A stretch of DNA of 64,000 nt from Variovorax terrae (GCF_022809125.1 NZ_JALGBI010000003.1:682001-746000), one strand, 5' to 3'. Positions 36,189 to 46,017 are shown, counted from the first letter of the stretch. A program made the numbers and translations. Notes: generated by a model from the letters alone, not told the origin.

Positions 36189-36600
36189 CCCGGTCGTCCT
36201 GGACACCAACATCGTCCTCGACGCCTTCGTGTTCAGCGATGCGGCGGCGCTGCCGCTGAAGCAGGCGCTGGTGGCGGCGCAGCTGCAATGGCTGGCCACG
36301 CCGGCGATGCGCAGCGAGCTCGAGCGCGTGCTGGCCTACCCGCAGATCACGCCGCGCCTGGCGTTCTACGGGCTGGCGGCCGGCGACGTACTGGCCGCGT
36401 TCGACCGCCATGCCTGCCTGGTCGAGGCCGCGCCCAAGGCCTGCGTGACCTGCAGCGACCCGGACGACCAGCCCTTCATCGATCTGGCGGTGGCGCACAA
36501 GGCCCGGCTGCTGAGCAAGGACCGGGCCGTGCTTTCCATGAAGAAACGGCTGGAGGTCCTTGATGTGCGGACTTCTTCTGCTATTGAATCTATAGCGTGA
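36166..36600 (+). CDS. PIN domain protein, putative toxin-type ribonuclease
   Basis: 144 residues from a GTG that overlaps the methyltransferase gene by 23 bases. PIN acidic residues are seen in VVLDTNIVLDAF, MRSELERVL and CSDPDDQPFIDLAV, the 'putative toxin-antitoxin, PIN family' type. No antitoxin gene is adjacent. Its last ~18 residues ([16 protein letters not shown]) are encoded by a dispersed repeat, which also provides the stop region. It overlaps the convergent FMN-GltS-like gene by 11 bases. Confidence 0.8.
   Translation: MTSPRPPSPVVLDTNIVLDAFVFSDAAALPLKQALVAAQLQWLATPAMRSELERVLAYPQITPRLAFYGLAAGDVLAAFDRHACLVEAAPKACVTCSDPDDQPFIDLAVAHKARLLSKDRAVLSMKKRLEVLDVRTSSAIESIA
36543..36597 (+). 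repeat. Dispersed AT-rich repeat, copy 7 (3' end of PIN gene)
   Basis: GGAGGTCCTTGATG core and the terminal GCTATTGAATCTATAGC palindrome, ending 3 bases before the PIN gene stop ends. The repeat forms the C-terminus of the PIN protein and the convergent 3' boundary with the next gene. Confidence 0.75.
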
Positions 36601-38212
36601 AGCGATCCGGGCGGGCCTGCGGCCAGTACAGCCGGAAGACGTTGTGCAGGCTGTCGCCGAGACTGACGCCCAGCAGCGCGCCTTCGGCCACCTGCGGCAC
36701 GAGGCTGGCCAGCAGGCGCACCTCGTTCTCGTTCACGCGCCGCACGATGTGGTGCGCCGTGATCTCCTGCGGGTGCCTGAGGCCGGCGGCCTGCACCAGC
36801 TCCTGCAGCGCCTTGAGCGTGTTCTGCTGGAAGTGGAACACGCGCTCGGCCTTGTCCGGCACGATCAGCGCCTGCTGGCGCTGCGGATCCTGCGTGGTCA
36901 CGCCGGTCGGGCAGCGGCCGGTGTGGCAGCTCTGCGCCTGGATGCAGCCCAGCGAGAACATGAAGCCGCGCGCCGAATTGCACCAGTCGGCGCCCAGCGC
37001 CATCATGCGCGCGATGTCGAAGGCGCTGACCACCTTGCCCGCGCAGCCGAGCCGGATCTTGCCGCGCAGGCCCGCGCCCTTGAGCGTGTTGTGCACCAGC
37101 AGCAGGCCTTCCTGCAGCGGCGCGCCCACGTGGTCGGTGAACTCCAGCGGCGCTGCGCCGGTGCCGCCCTCGGCGCCGTCCACCACGATGAAGTCGGGCG
37201 TGATGCCGGTGGCCTGCATGGCCTTCACGATGGCGAACCATTCCCAGGGATGGCCCACGCAGAACTTGAAGCCGGTCGGCTTGTCGCCCGAGAGCTCGCG
37301 CAGCCGCGCGATGAACTGCAGCATCTCCACCGGCGTGGAGAACGCCCGGTGTGACGAGGGCGAGATGCAGTCCACCCCCACCGGCACGCCGCGCGCCGCC
37401 GCGATCTCGGGCGTCACCTTGGGCCCCGGCAGCACGCCGCCGTGGCCCGGCTTGGCGCCCTGGCTGAGCTTGAGCTCGATCATCTTCACCTGGGGCTCGC
37501 GCGCCTGCTCGGCGAAACGCTGGGCATCGAAGCTGCCGTCCTCGTGGCGGCAGCCGAAGTAGCCCGAGCCGATCTCCCAGATCAGGTCGCCGCCGTTGGC
37601 GCGGTGGTGCACCGAGATCGAGCCCTCGCCCGTGTCGTGCGCGAAGCCGCCGCGCCGCGCGCCGGCATTGAGCGCGAGGATGGCGTTGGCCGACAGCGCG
37701 CCGAAGCTCATGGCCGAGATGTTGAACACGCTGGCCTCGTAGGGCTGCGCCCGCTCGGGGCCGATCGTGATGCGGAAATCGTGCGAGTCCAGGCGGCTCG
37801 GCGCCACGGAGTGGTTGATCCATTCGTAGCCTTCGGTGTTCACGTCGAGCTGGGTGCCGAACGGCCGGTTGCCGGGCTCGCTCTTGGCGCGCTGGTAGAC
37901 CAGCGAGCGCTGCGCGCGAGAGAACGGCGCCGCCTCGTTGTCGCTCTCCAAGAAATACTGGCGGATCTCGGGCCGGATGAATTCGAGCAGGAAGCGCAGG
38001 TGGCCGATCACCGGGTAGTTGCGCAGGATCGAGTGGCGCACCTGCCGCAGGTCGTGCAGTCCGAGCGCGATCAGCGCCGCGAACACCAGCAGCCCCAGCC
38101 AGCCGACGCCGAAGCCCACCACCGTGAACAGCATCAGCAGGAAGCCGAAAATGCACAGCGCAAAGGCTGTGTAGCGCACGGGAAAATGCGCCTGGAGTCG
38201 ATCGAACATCAT
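36590..38212 (-). CDS. FMN-binding glutamate synthase family protein, membrane-anchored
   Basis: 540 residues. Two to three N-terminal membrane segments (about 12-55) precede a glutamate synthase central/FMN barrel: [32 protein letters not shown] region, [32 protein letters not shown], and the Fe-S cysteine cluster [18 protein letters not shown]. It lacks the glutaminase domain of GltB. Stand-alone members are widespread but the reaction is unproven. A double ATG makes the start uncertain by one codon. Confidence 0.88.
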   Translation of the reverse strand: MMFDRLQAHFPVRYTAFALCIFGFLLMLFTVVGFGVGWLGLLVFAALIALGLHDLRQVRHSILRNYPVIGHLRFLLEFIRPEIRQYFLESDNEAAPFSRAQRSLVYQRAKSEPGNRPFGTQLDVNTEGYEWINHSVAPSRLDSHDFRITIGPERAQPYEASVFNISAMSFGALSANAILALNAGARRGGFAHDTGEGSISVHHRANGGDLIWEIGSGYFGCRHEDGSFDAQRFAEQAREPQVKMIELKLSQGAKPGHGGVLPGPKVTPEIAAARGVPVGVDCISPSSHRAFSTPVEMLQFIARLRELSGDKPTGFKFCVGHPWEWFAIVKAMQATGITPDFIVVDGAEGGTGAAPLEFTDHVGAPLQEGLLLVHNTLKGAGLRGKIRLGCAGKVVSAFDIARMMALGADWCNSARGFMFSLGCIQAQSCHTGRCPTGVTTQDPQRQQALIVPDKAERVFHFQQNTLKALQELVQAAGLRHPQEITAHHIVRRVNENEVRLLASLVPQVAEGALLGVSLGDSLHNVFRLYWPQARPDRFTL

Positions 38213-38299
38213 GAGTCTCCGGGTCGGCCGCGCGCCGGCGCGCGGCGAAAGAGGGCAGCTACACTGCACATCATAGAAGCCCCCCTTGATTGTTCCCGC

Positions 38300-39109
<810 letters not shown>

Positions 39110-39149
39110 GCCCCGGCGCCCGCCGCCGCCTTTCGAGCCGCCGCGCCCG

Positions 39150-40043
39150 CTAGCGGAAGAACGCCGCCAGCGCCCGGGCCGTGGCCTGCGGCTGTTCCTC
39201 GGGAATGAAATGCCCGGCCGCCAGCGGCTGGCCGGTGACCGTGCCCGCGCATTGCGCCTGCCAGAGGTCAAGCGGCTGGAACAGCTGGTGCACCACGCCG
39301 CGCTCGCCCCACAGCACCAGCATGTCGCAGGCGATGCGCTCGCCGCGCGCGCGGCTGTCGCGGTCATGGTCGAGGTCGATGCCGGCGCTGGCGCGGTAGT
39401 CCTCGCAGGCCGCGTGGATCGACTCGGCGCGGCAGAAGCAGCGCTCGTAGTCGGCCAGCGCCTGCGGCTCGATGTGGTCCAGCCCGCCGCTGCCCCAGCC
39501 GCCGAGCTTGGCGTGCAGGTAGGCCCTGGCATTCGCGCCGATCATGGTCTCGGGCAGCGGCGCGGGCTGGATCAGGTGGAACCAGTGGTAGTAGGCGCGC
39601 GCGAACGCCATGTCGGTGGCGTTGTACATGTCCAGCGTGGGCGCGATGTCGATCACGCAGAGCCTGCGCACGCGCGGCGCATGGTCCAGCGCCAGCCGGT
39701 GCGCTACGCGGCCGCCGCGGTCGTGGCCGCACAGGAAGAAGCGATCCACTCCGAGCGCATCCAGCACCTGCACCAGGTCGCGCGCCATGTTGCGCTTGCT
39801 GTAGTTGTCATGGTCGGGCAGGCCGGGCGCCTTGGACGAGTCGCCATAGCCGCGCAGGTCGGGCATCACCAGGAAATAGTCATGCGCCAGTTGCTGCGCC
39901 ACGCGGTGCCACAGCGCATGGGTCTGCGGAAAACCGTGCAGCAGCAACAGGGCAGGTTGGCTGCGGTCGCCGCCATGGCGGGCGAAGATCTCCGCGCCGT
40001 CGACCGGCAGTCGGCATGTCTCGAATCCGTCGAACCAGCTCAT
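39150..40043 (-). CDS. Alpha/beta hydrolase, haloacetate dehalogenase-like
   Basis: 297 residues. Oxyanion motif LLHGFPQTHALWH, nucleophile elbow GHDRGGRVAHRLALD with Asp rather than Ser, DIAPTLDMYNATD (acid), paired HW in YYHWFHLIQPAPLPE, and catalytic His in GHFIPEEQP. The Asp nucleophile with an adjacent Arg and the HW pair match fluoroacetate dehalogenase. Epoxide hydrolases are the main alternative. It is 20 bases downstream of the LysR gene end on the same strand. Confidence 0.82.
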   Translation of the reverse strand: MSWFDGFETCRLPVDGAEIFARHGGDRSQPALLLLHGFPQTHALWHRVAQQLAHDYFLVMPDLRGYGDSSKAPGLPDHDNYSKRNMARDLVQVLDALGVDRFFLCGHDRGGRVAHRLALDHAPRVRRLCVIDIAPTLDMYNATDMAFARAYYHWFHLIQPAPLPETMIGANARAYLHAKLGGWGSGGLDHIEPQALADYERCFCRAESIHAACEDYRASAGIDLDHDRDSRARGERIACDMLVLWGERGVVHQLFQPLDLWQAQCAGTVTGQPLAAGHFIPEEQPQATARALAAFFR

Positions 40044-40063
40044 GATCGGTCTCCCTCTTCAGC

Positions 40064-40948
40064 CTAGAGCGCGCGCGGCACGGCATCGGCCAGGAAATCG
40101 TACACCGCGCGGATGCGCCGGCTGCTGCGGATTTCCCGGTGGACCGTGAGCCAGATCGGCAGCGGCGCAATCTTCAGCATGGGCAGCAGCGGCACCAACT
40201 GGCTGTCCGTGCGGGCCAGGTAGTCGGCGACGAAGCCCACGCCCAGGCCCGCGCGCACCGCATGCCAGTAGGCGATCAGGTCGTCGGTGCGGAATCCGAA
40301 GGCTTCGCGCGCCACCGGCAGGCCGAAACTGGCGAAGCCGCGCAGCACGGCCTCGCCCCGGTCGTCGCCGATCAGCTCGTGCGCCAGCAGGTCGGCGGGC
40401 TGGCGCGGCGTGCCGCGCCGGCGCAGGTAGTCGCGGTGCGCGTAGGCGCCCAGCGTGACCTTGGCGATGCGTCTGGCGATCAGGCTGGTCTGGTCCGGCT
40501 GCACCATGCGCAGCGCGATGTCGGCCTCGCGGCGCAGCAGGTTGCTGACCGCATTGCTGGCCACCAGCTCCACCTGCACCTGCGGCAGCGCCAGCCGCAT
40601 CTGCGCCAGCAGCGGCGGCAGCACGAAGCAGGCGACCGGCTGGCTGGCGCTGATGCGCACCGTGCCCGAGGCATCCGCTTCGGCCCCGGACAGGCTGCGT
40701 GCGAGCTGGTGGGCGCCGCTTTCCATGGCCCGCGCCGACTCGGCCAGCCGCAGCGCCATCGCGGTCGGCAGCAGGCCCCGGCCGGTGCGCTCGAACAGCA
40801 CGGCGCCGAGCTGGCGCTCGAGCTCGGCGATGTGCCGCCCCAGCGTGGGCTGGCTGGCTTGCAGCGCGCGCGCCGCGCCCAGCAGGCTGCCGTGCTCGAG
40901 CGCGGCGAGGAAGGAGCGGATCAGGTTCCAGTCGAAGGTGCTATTCAT
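40064..40948 (-). CDS. LysR family transcriptional regulator
   Basis: 294 residues from MNSTFDWNLIRSFLAALEHGSLLGAARALQASQPTLGRHIAELERQLG, the start chosen because it begins at the typical distance before the winged helix. Effector domain: RISASQPVACFVLPPLLAQM, ADIALRMVQPDQTSLIARRIAKV. It is divergent from the NAD(P)-binding protein gene, with several inverted repeats between, and is the likely regulator of that gene and perhaps of the dehalogenase-like hydrolase that follows it. Confidence 0.92.
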   Translation of the reverse strand: MNSTFDWNLIRSFLAALEHGSLLGAARALQASQPTLGRHIAELERQLGAVLFERTGRGLLPTAMALRLAESARAMESGAHQLARSLSGAEADASGTVRISASQPVACFVLPPLLAQMRLALPQVQVELVASNAVSNLLRREADIALRMVQPDQTSLIARRIAKVTLGAYAHRDYLRRRGTPRQPADLLAHELIGDDRGEAVLRGFASFGLPVAREAFGFRTDDLIAYWHAVRAGLGVGFVADYLARTDSQLVPLLPMLKIAPLPIWLTVHREIRSSRRIRAVYDFLADAVPRAL

Positions 40949-40955
40949 TGATGAA

Positions 40956-41008
40956 TACCTAGTGTCGATCGATAGGTAATTGTGGAGTGCGCGTGGAATT
41001 TCCACAAT
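40956..41008. promoter_or_regulatory. Cluster of inverted repeats between divergent LysR and NAD-binding genes
   Basis: Three symmetrical elements: TACCTA (40956-40961) with TAGGTA (40973-40978); ATTGTGGA (40979-40986) with TCCACAAT (41001-41008); and, nested in the latter, GTGGAA-T-TTCCAC (40993-41005). All are perfect. They are likely LysR recognition and activation sites. Confidence 0.6.
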
Positions 41009-41043
41009 CCATCCATCAACCCGCTTTTTTGAAGGAGCCTCTC

Positions 41044-42057
41044 ATGACCTCGAATCCCTCGGTTCTCGTGCTCGGCGGCCGCGGCCGCTTCGGCCAGGCC
41101 GCCGTGCGCGCCTTCGCGCAGGCCGGCTGGCATGTCCTGGCCCAGGTCCGTCCCGGCGCCACCGGTCCGGCCGTGCCCGGCGTGCGCTGGCTCGCGCTGG
41201 CGCCGGACGACACGGCCGCGCTGGCCGCGGCGGCAGAAGGCGCCTCGGTGGTGGTGCAGGCGCTGAGCCCGCCCTACGTCCACAGCGCCTGGCGCGTCCA
41301 GGTGCCGCAGCTCACGGACGCGGCCATCCGCATCAGCCGCGCGCTCGGCGCCACGCTGATGCTGCCGGCCAGCGTCTACAACTTCGGCGCCGCCATGCCG
41401 CGGCGGCTGCGCGAGGACACGCCGCAGGCCGCCGCCACCGTCAAGGGCCGGCTGCGCATCGCCAGCGAGCGCCAGATCCGCGAGGCCACCCTGGACGGCG
41501 GCATGAAGGCCGTGGTGATCCGCGCCGGCGATTTCTTCGGCAGCGGCACTGGCTCGTGGTTCGACCAGGTGATGGCCAAGGGGCTGGCGCAGGGCCGGTT
41601 CACCTATCCCGGTGCGCTGGACGTGCCCACCGCCTGGGCCTACCTGCCCGATCTGGCCCGCACGTTCGTGGAGGTGGCCGCGCGCCGCGACCGGCTGCCG
41701 GCGTTCGAGACGCTGCATTTCACGGGCCACACCCTCACCGGGCAGGACTGGGTCGCGGCGCTGACCGAGCTGGCCTGGGAAGAGGGCTGGCTGCCGGCGG
41801 GCGGGTCGCTGCGCATCGGCACCTTCCCCTGGCCGCTGATCCGCCTGGGCGGCCTCGTGGTGCCCACCTGGCAGGCGCTGAGCGAGATGGCCTACCTCTG
41901 GCGCACGCCGCACGGCCTGGCCAACGAACGGCTGGTGGCGCTGCTCGGCGCCGAGCCCCACACGCCGCTGCTGGCCGCGGCGCGCAGCGCGGCCGACGGC
42001 CTGGGGCTGACAGCGCGGCGCGGCGCCGGGCCGGCGGCGCTGCCCGGGCAGGCCTGA
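41044..42057 (+). CDS. NAD(P)-binding epimerase/NmrA-like protein
   Basis: 337 residues. The N-terminal Rossmann motif VLVLGGRGRFGQAAVRAFAQAGW is followed by an extended-SDR-like body (LMLPASVYNFGAAMP, VVIRAGDFFGSGTGSWFDQ, TAWAYLPDLARTFVEVA). The YxxxK pair is not obvious, so the activity is uncertain; members act as nucleotide-sugar epimerases, isoflavone-reductase-like enzymes or redox sensors. An AAGGAG site precedes the ATG. Confidence 0.78.
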   Translation: MTSNPSVLVLGGRGRFGQAAVRAFAQAGWHVLAQVRPGATGPAVPGVRWLALAPDDTAALAAAAEGASVVVQALSPPYVHSAWRVQVPQLTDAAIRISRALGATLMLPASVYNFGAAMPRRLREDTPQAAATVKGRLRIASERQIREATLDGGMKAVVIRAGDFFGSGTGSWFDQVMAKGLAQGRFTYPGALDVPTAWAYLPDLARTFVEVAARRDRLPAFETLHFTGHTLTGQDWVAALTELAWEEGWLPAGGSLRIGTFPWPLIRLGGLVVPTWQALSEMAYLWRTPHGLANERLVALLGAEPHTPLLAAARSAADGLGLTARRGAGPAALPGQA

Positions 42058-42248
42058 CGCGCCCCGCCCACAGGCGGGCTCCTACAATGCCTGCCATGTG
42101 TTCTCACCGTTCTCCCCCCGCCGTCCGCTGCTGAGCCGCGCGCCTGAAACCGCGCGCTGAAGCCGCCTCGGCCGCCCCCCTGCGAAGGCGGCCTGGGTGT
42201 GGATGGATGCGCCTGCCTCCGGCTGGCGCACATGTGGAGAACTCCCTT

Positions 42249-43154
42249 GTGAAAAATTCGACGGTTTCCGCCCTGGCCTGGGGCGGTGTGTTGCTGGCGG
42301 GCGCCTTGTGGGGCGGCGGCGCCCTGGTGGCCCAGTTCGTGATGGTGCACGGCATGTCGCCGCAGAGCCTGGCGCTGGCGCGCTTTGCCTGCGGGCTGCC
42401 GCTGCTGTGGTGGTGGCATTTGCGCCAGCCGGCGCCATCGGCGCGGGCTGGCCGCTGGGGTGGCCTGTCGTGGCGCGAGCGCGCGATGGTGGCCGGCACC
42501 GGCGTGGCCATGGCGCTCAATGTCAGCTGCTGGTTCGCGGGCATTGCCGCGCTGGGCGCCGCCCTGCCGACCGTGATCTCGGTCTGCTGTGCGCCGGTGA
42601 TCGTGTCCGTGGTGTCGATGCTGCGCGGCTACGAGCGGCCCACCGGGCGCCTGCTGGCGGCGCTGCTGCTGGCAAGCGCCGGCGTGGCGCTGATGGTCTT
42701 TCCCGCCAACGGTTGGGTCTGGCCGCAGCACTACCTGGCCGGCCTGGCCTGGTCGTTCGCTTCCGCCGGCCTGCACGCCCTGGTGGTGCTGGGCAATGCG
42801 CGCATGCCGTCGCGGGTGACGGCGGTGACGGCCTCGGCCTGGGGCATGACGGCCGCCGCGGGCTGCATGGCCCTGCTGGTGCTGGGGCAGGGCCTGCCGA
42901 CCTGGCCCCACGGCGGGCCGGCCTGGCTCGGGGTGGCCTACACCGGCGTGGTGACGACCTCGGTGGCTTACCTGCTGTTTGCCTGGGGCGCGCGGCGCCT
43001 GGGGCCGACGGCGGCCGGCATCTGCACCCTGACCGAGCCGCTGGTGGCCACGCTGCTGGCGGCCGGGCTGCTGTCCGAGCCCCTGGCCCCGCGCCAGTGG
43101 CTGGGGGCGGCCGGGCTGGGGCTGGCGATGCTGCTGCTGATGCGGCGTGCGTAG
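42249..43154 (+). CDS. EamA/DMT family transporter
   Basis: About 301 residues with ten membrane segments in two EamA repeats (LAWGGVLLAGALWGGGALVAQFVM... and WSFASAGLHALVVLGNARMP...). The GTG at 42249 was preferred because a GGAG lies 10 bases upstream; ATG 42207 or GTG 42234 would add up to 14 residues. DMT exporters move amino acids or metabolites. Nothing local shows the substrate. Bases 42058-42248 before it hold no recognisable gene. Confidence 0.82.
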   Translation: MKNSTVSALAWGGVLLAGALWGGGALVAQFVMVHGMSPQSLALARFACGLPLLWWWHLRQPAPSARAGRWGGLSWRERAMVAGTGVAMALNVSCWFAGIAALGAALPTVISVCCAPVIVSVVSMLRGYERPTGRLLAALLLASAGVALMVFPANGWVWPQHYLAGLAWSFASAGLHALVVLGNARMPSRVTAVTASAWGMTAAAGCMALLVLGQGLPTWPHGGPAWLGVAYTGVVTTSVAYLLFAWGARRLGPTAAGICTLTEPLVATLLAAGLLSEPLAPRQWLGAAGLGLAMLLLMRRA

Positions 43155-43176
43155 CGGCAGGCGCCGGGGCGCGGCG

Positions 43177-44634
43177 TCAGGAGAGGCCTGATTCCGCGCC
43201 GGCCGCGGCCTGCGCGGCGGCCGGGCCGGTTGCGCCGGCGCGCAGCAGCGCCGCGCCCAGCAGCGCGGCCGTGGCGGCAAAGACCGCGCCCACGACGAAG
43301 GCGAGCTGGTAGCCCGCATTGAGGGCGGCGGCCGCATCGGCGCCGGTGGCGAGCAGGCGGTCGGTGCGCGCCGCCGCCAGGCTGGCCAGGACGGCGAGGC
43401 CGAGCGCGCCGCCCATCATGAACGAGGTGTTGACGACGCCGGAAGCCAGGCCCGACTCGCCGGGATCGACATCGCTCATGGCGGCCAGCAGCAGCGGGTT
43501 GAAGGCGATGCCGGCGCCCAGGCCGAGCAGGGTCATGCCGGGCAGCACGTCGGCGATGAAGCTGCCGTTCACCGGCGCGCGGGCGAACAGCGCCAGCCCC
43601 ACGGTGGCCAGCAGCAGCCCGGCCGCCAGCGGCGTGCGGATGCCGAAGCGCATCACCATCCGGGCCGAGAGGCCGAGCGAGAAGACGGCCATGATCAGGT
43701 TGGCGGGCAGGAACGAGAGGCCGACCTGCAGCGGGCTGTAGCCCAGGACCAACTGCAGGTAGAGCGCGGAAATGAAGAACCAGGCAAACATGGCGGCGGC
43801 CCACAGGATGCCGACGACGTTCGCGGTGGCGAGGTTGCGCAGGCGAAACAGGCCCAGCGGCACCAGCGGCGCCTGCACGCCCGCCTCGATGCCGAGGAAC
43901 AGCGCCAGCAGCACCGCCGCCGCGGCGAACAGCCCGAGCGTCTGCGCCGAGGCCCAGCCGGCTTCGTTGCCGTTCACGACCGCATAGACGGCCAGCATCA
44001 GCGAGGCCGTCACCGTCACGGCGCCGGCCACGTCCAGGCGCTGGCCGGCGGCCTGGGCGCGGGCGTCCGGCAGCACCGCGAGGCAGAGCGCGTAGACGGC
44101 CACGCCGACCGGCAGGTTGACCAGGAAGATCCAGTGCCAGCTGAAGGTGCTGGTCAGCAGGCCGCCGAGCAGCACGCCGATGCTGCCCCCGCCGGCACAC
44201 ACGAAGCCGTAGACGCCCATGGCCTTGGCGCGCTCGGCGGGCTCGGTGAACAGGTTCATGATCAGCGAGAGCGCCACCGCCGAGACCACGGCGCCGCCCA
44301 GCCCCTGCACGGCGCGCGCCGCGATCAGCAGGCCCTGCGAGTTCGCCAGCCCGCAGGCCAGCGAAGCGAGCGTGAAGAAGGCGATGCCGAGCAGGAACAG
44401 CCGGCGGTGCCCGAACAGGTCGCCGAGCCGGCCGCCGAGCAGCAGAAAGCCGCCGAAGGTGAGCATGTAGGCGTTCACCACCCAGACCAGGGCGGTCTCG
44501 GAGAAGCCGAGGTCGGCGCGGATCGACGGCAGGGCCACGTTGACGATGGTCGTGTCGAGCACGATCATCAGCACGCCGAGGCACAGCACCATCAGGGCGA
44601 GCCAGCGCTTGCGGGCATCGAGGGGTTGGGGCAT
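43177..44634 (-). CDS. MFS transporter, DHA2 (EmrB/QacA) family
   Basis: 485 residues and about 14 membrane segments. DHA2 signatures: LCLGVLMIVLDTTIVNVALPSIRADLG (motif D1 region), GGRLGDLFGHRRLFLLG (motif A) and GVYGFVCAGGGSIGVLLGGLL (motif C-like). Typical substrates are drugs or toxic organics driven by proton antiport. It is the last gene of a VOC / SDR / MFS operon divergent from a TetR regulator, which supports a drug-inducible efflux role. Confidence 0.92.
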   Translation of the reverse strand: MPQPLDARKRWLALMVLCLGVLMIVLDTTIVNVALPSIRADLGFSETALVWVVNAYMLTFGGFLLLGGRLGDLFGHRRLFLLGIAFFTLASLACGLANSQGLLIAARAVQGLGGAVVSAVALSLIMNLFTEPAERAKAMGVYGFVCAGGGSIGVLLGGLLTSTFSWHWIFLVNLPVGVAVYALCLAVLPDARAQAAGQRLDVAGAVTVTASLMLAVYAVVNGNEAGWASAQTLGLFAAAAVLLALFLGIEAGVQAPLVPLGLFRLRNLATANVVGILWAAAMFAWFFISALYLQLVLGYSPLQVGLSFLPANLIMAVFSLGLSARMVMRFGIRTPLAAGLLLATVGLALFARAPVNGSFIADVLPGMTLLGLGAGIAFNPLLLAAMSDVDPGESGLASGVVNTSFMMGGALGLAVLASLAAARTDRLLATGADAAAALNAGYQLAFVVGAVFAATAALLGAALLRAGATGPAAAQAAAGAESGLS

Positions 44635-44663
44635 GAGGAATCTCCTTGTGAGGTGCGCCGGCC

Positions 44664-45467
44664 CTAGTCGAGGGACATGCCGCAGGTCAGGTTGGCAATG
44701 GCGCCGGTCATCGCGCCAGCCTGCTCCGAGGCCAGGAAGACGGCGGTGGCCGCCACCTGGTCGAGCGTGGGCAGGCGTTTGAGCAGCGTTCCCGTGGCGG
44801 CACCCGCGAGCATATCCCCGATGCTCATCCCGGCCGGTTCAGCCACCTGGCGGAACACGTCGCGGCAATGGGAGCCCAGGGCGGGCGCGGTGGCCTCGGG
44901 AATCGCATGCGACCGGAGGCAGAGCACGCGGATGCCGTCGGGGCCGAGTTCGCCCGCCAGGTGGCGCGTCATGGCCTCGACCCCGGCGCACGCGACGCTG
45001 TGGCCCAGGAACCCGGGCCCCGGCATGCGTGATGCCGGCGTCGTGAGCATGAGGACCACGCCCGAGCCGCGCTTCGCCATGTGCCGGGCCGCGGCCTTCG
45101 CGGTGATGAAGTTGGTGCGGGTGTAGACCGTGACCGGGTAGGCGTAGTCCTCCAGCGACAGCCGCGCGAAAGGCGTGCCCTGCACATGGAAGACGCCCAC
45201 GGCGTTCAGGGCGATGTCGATGCCGCCCGCCTGGGCCGCCACGGCATCGGCATGCCGTTCGACGGCCTGCTCGTCCAGCGCCTCGACCACCGCGGTCTCG
45301 GCCGTCCCGCCTGCGGCCCGGATGTCGCGGGCCACCGCGTCGAGCTTCGCCGGCGTGCGGCCAGCGAGGAAGACCCTGGCGCCCGCCCGCGCGAAGGCGC
45401 GCGCGACCGCGCCGCCGATGGCGCCGCCCGCGCCGTGGATCACGGCGGTCTTGTGGTTCAGCAACAT
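44664..45467 (-). CDS. SDR family protein lacking the catalytic Tyr/Lys
   Basis: 267 residues with a Rossmann start (AVIHGAGGAIGGAVARAFARAGARVFLAGRT) and ALNAVGV where NNAG is expected. Where SDR enzymes have Y-x3-K, this protein reads GHSVACAGVEAMTRHLAGELGPDGIRV, with His for Tyr and Cys for Lys. It may be a non-canonical enzyme or a binding protein. It sits 14 bases after the VOC gene and 29 before the MFS gene. Confidence 0.85.
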   Translation of the reverse strand: MLLNHKTAVIHGAGGAIGGAVARAFARAGARVFLAGRTPAKLDAVARDIRAAGGTAETAVVEALDEQAVERHADAVAAQAGGIDIALNAVGVFHVQGTPFARLSLEDYAYPVTVYTRTNFITAKAAARHMAKRGSGVVLMLTTPASRMPGPGFLGHSVACAGVEAMTRHLAGELGPDGIRVLCLRSHAIPEATAPALGSHCRDVFRQVAEPAGMSIGDMLAGAATGTLLKRLPTLDQVAATAVFLASEQAGAMTGAIANLTCGMSLD

Positions 45468-45481
45468 GGGGTGCTCCGGGT

Positions 45482-45895
45482 TCAGGGCTCGACGATGACC
45501 ATCCACGAGACGCCGAAGCGGTCGGCGACCATGCCGAAGCACGGCGAGAAGAAGGTCTTGGCGAGCGGCATCTGCACCTGTCCGCCCTGGCTCAGCGCGG
45601 CGAACAGCCGCTCGGCCTCGGCGGCGCTGGAGGCCGCGAGCGAGAGTGAGAAGCCCTGGAAATCCGAGCGCCCGAGGCAATGGCCGTCGGACGCCATCAC
45701 GGTCGTCTCGCCGATGCGAAAGCTCGCGTGCATCACCTTGTGTTCCGAGCCCGGCGCAAGCACGCCGGGGGGCGCAGGCTCGGGGCTGTCTTCCATGCGC
45801 AGCAGCAGGGTGGTTTCGGCGCCGAGCGCGCTGCGGTAGAACTCGAGCGCTTCTTCGCAGCGGCCGTCGAAGGACAGGTAGGTTTGAACGTGCAT
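45482..45895 (-). CDS. VOC superfamily PhnB-like protein
   Basis: 137 residues from MHVQTYLSFDGRCEEALEFYRSALG, a PhnB/glyoxalase-bleomycin-resistance-like fold (VMHASFRIGETTVMASDG, SPCFGMVADRFGVSWMVIVEP). Members bind metals or drugs or act as isomerases; this subgroup is usually of unknown function. It is the first gene of the TetR-controlled operon. Confidence 0.87.
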   Translation of the reverse strand: MHVQTYLSFDGRCEEALEFYRSALGAETTLLLRMEDSPEPAPPGVLAPGSEHKVMHASFRIGETTVMASDGHCLGRSDFQGFSLSLAASSAAEAERLFAALSQGGQVQMPLAKTFFSPCFGMVADRFGVSWMVIVEP

Positions 45896-45959
45896 GGCAT
45901 CTCCTGGGGAGGGGTTGTGGCATCGAACAGCGTGCCTGCCTGTTGTGGGTTTCAAATTG

Positions 45960-46005
45960 TGTACGCTGTCCACAAGACCATAGCATAGATAATGGACACT
46001 GTCCA
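45960..46005. promoter_or_regulatory. Paired TetR operator candidates
   Basis: A perfect 13-bp palindrome TGGACACTGTCCA (45993-46005) and a second copy TGTACGCTGTCCA (45960-45972) that matches it at 11 of 13 positions. Their starts are 33 bases apart, three helix turns. They lie between the divergent VOC operon and TetR genes, the expected place for coordinated autorepression. Confidence 0.72.
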
Positions 46006-46017
46006 CATGGAGAAGCA

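Noticed and set aside
36166..36600. Complete toxin-antitoxin pair at the PIN gene
   Set aside because: No small antitoxin-like gene lies on either side; the neighbours are an RNA methyltransferase and a convergent glutamate synthase-like gene.
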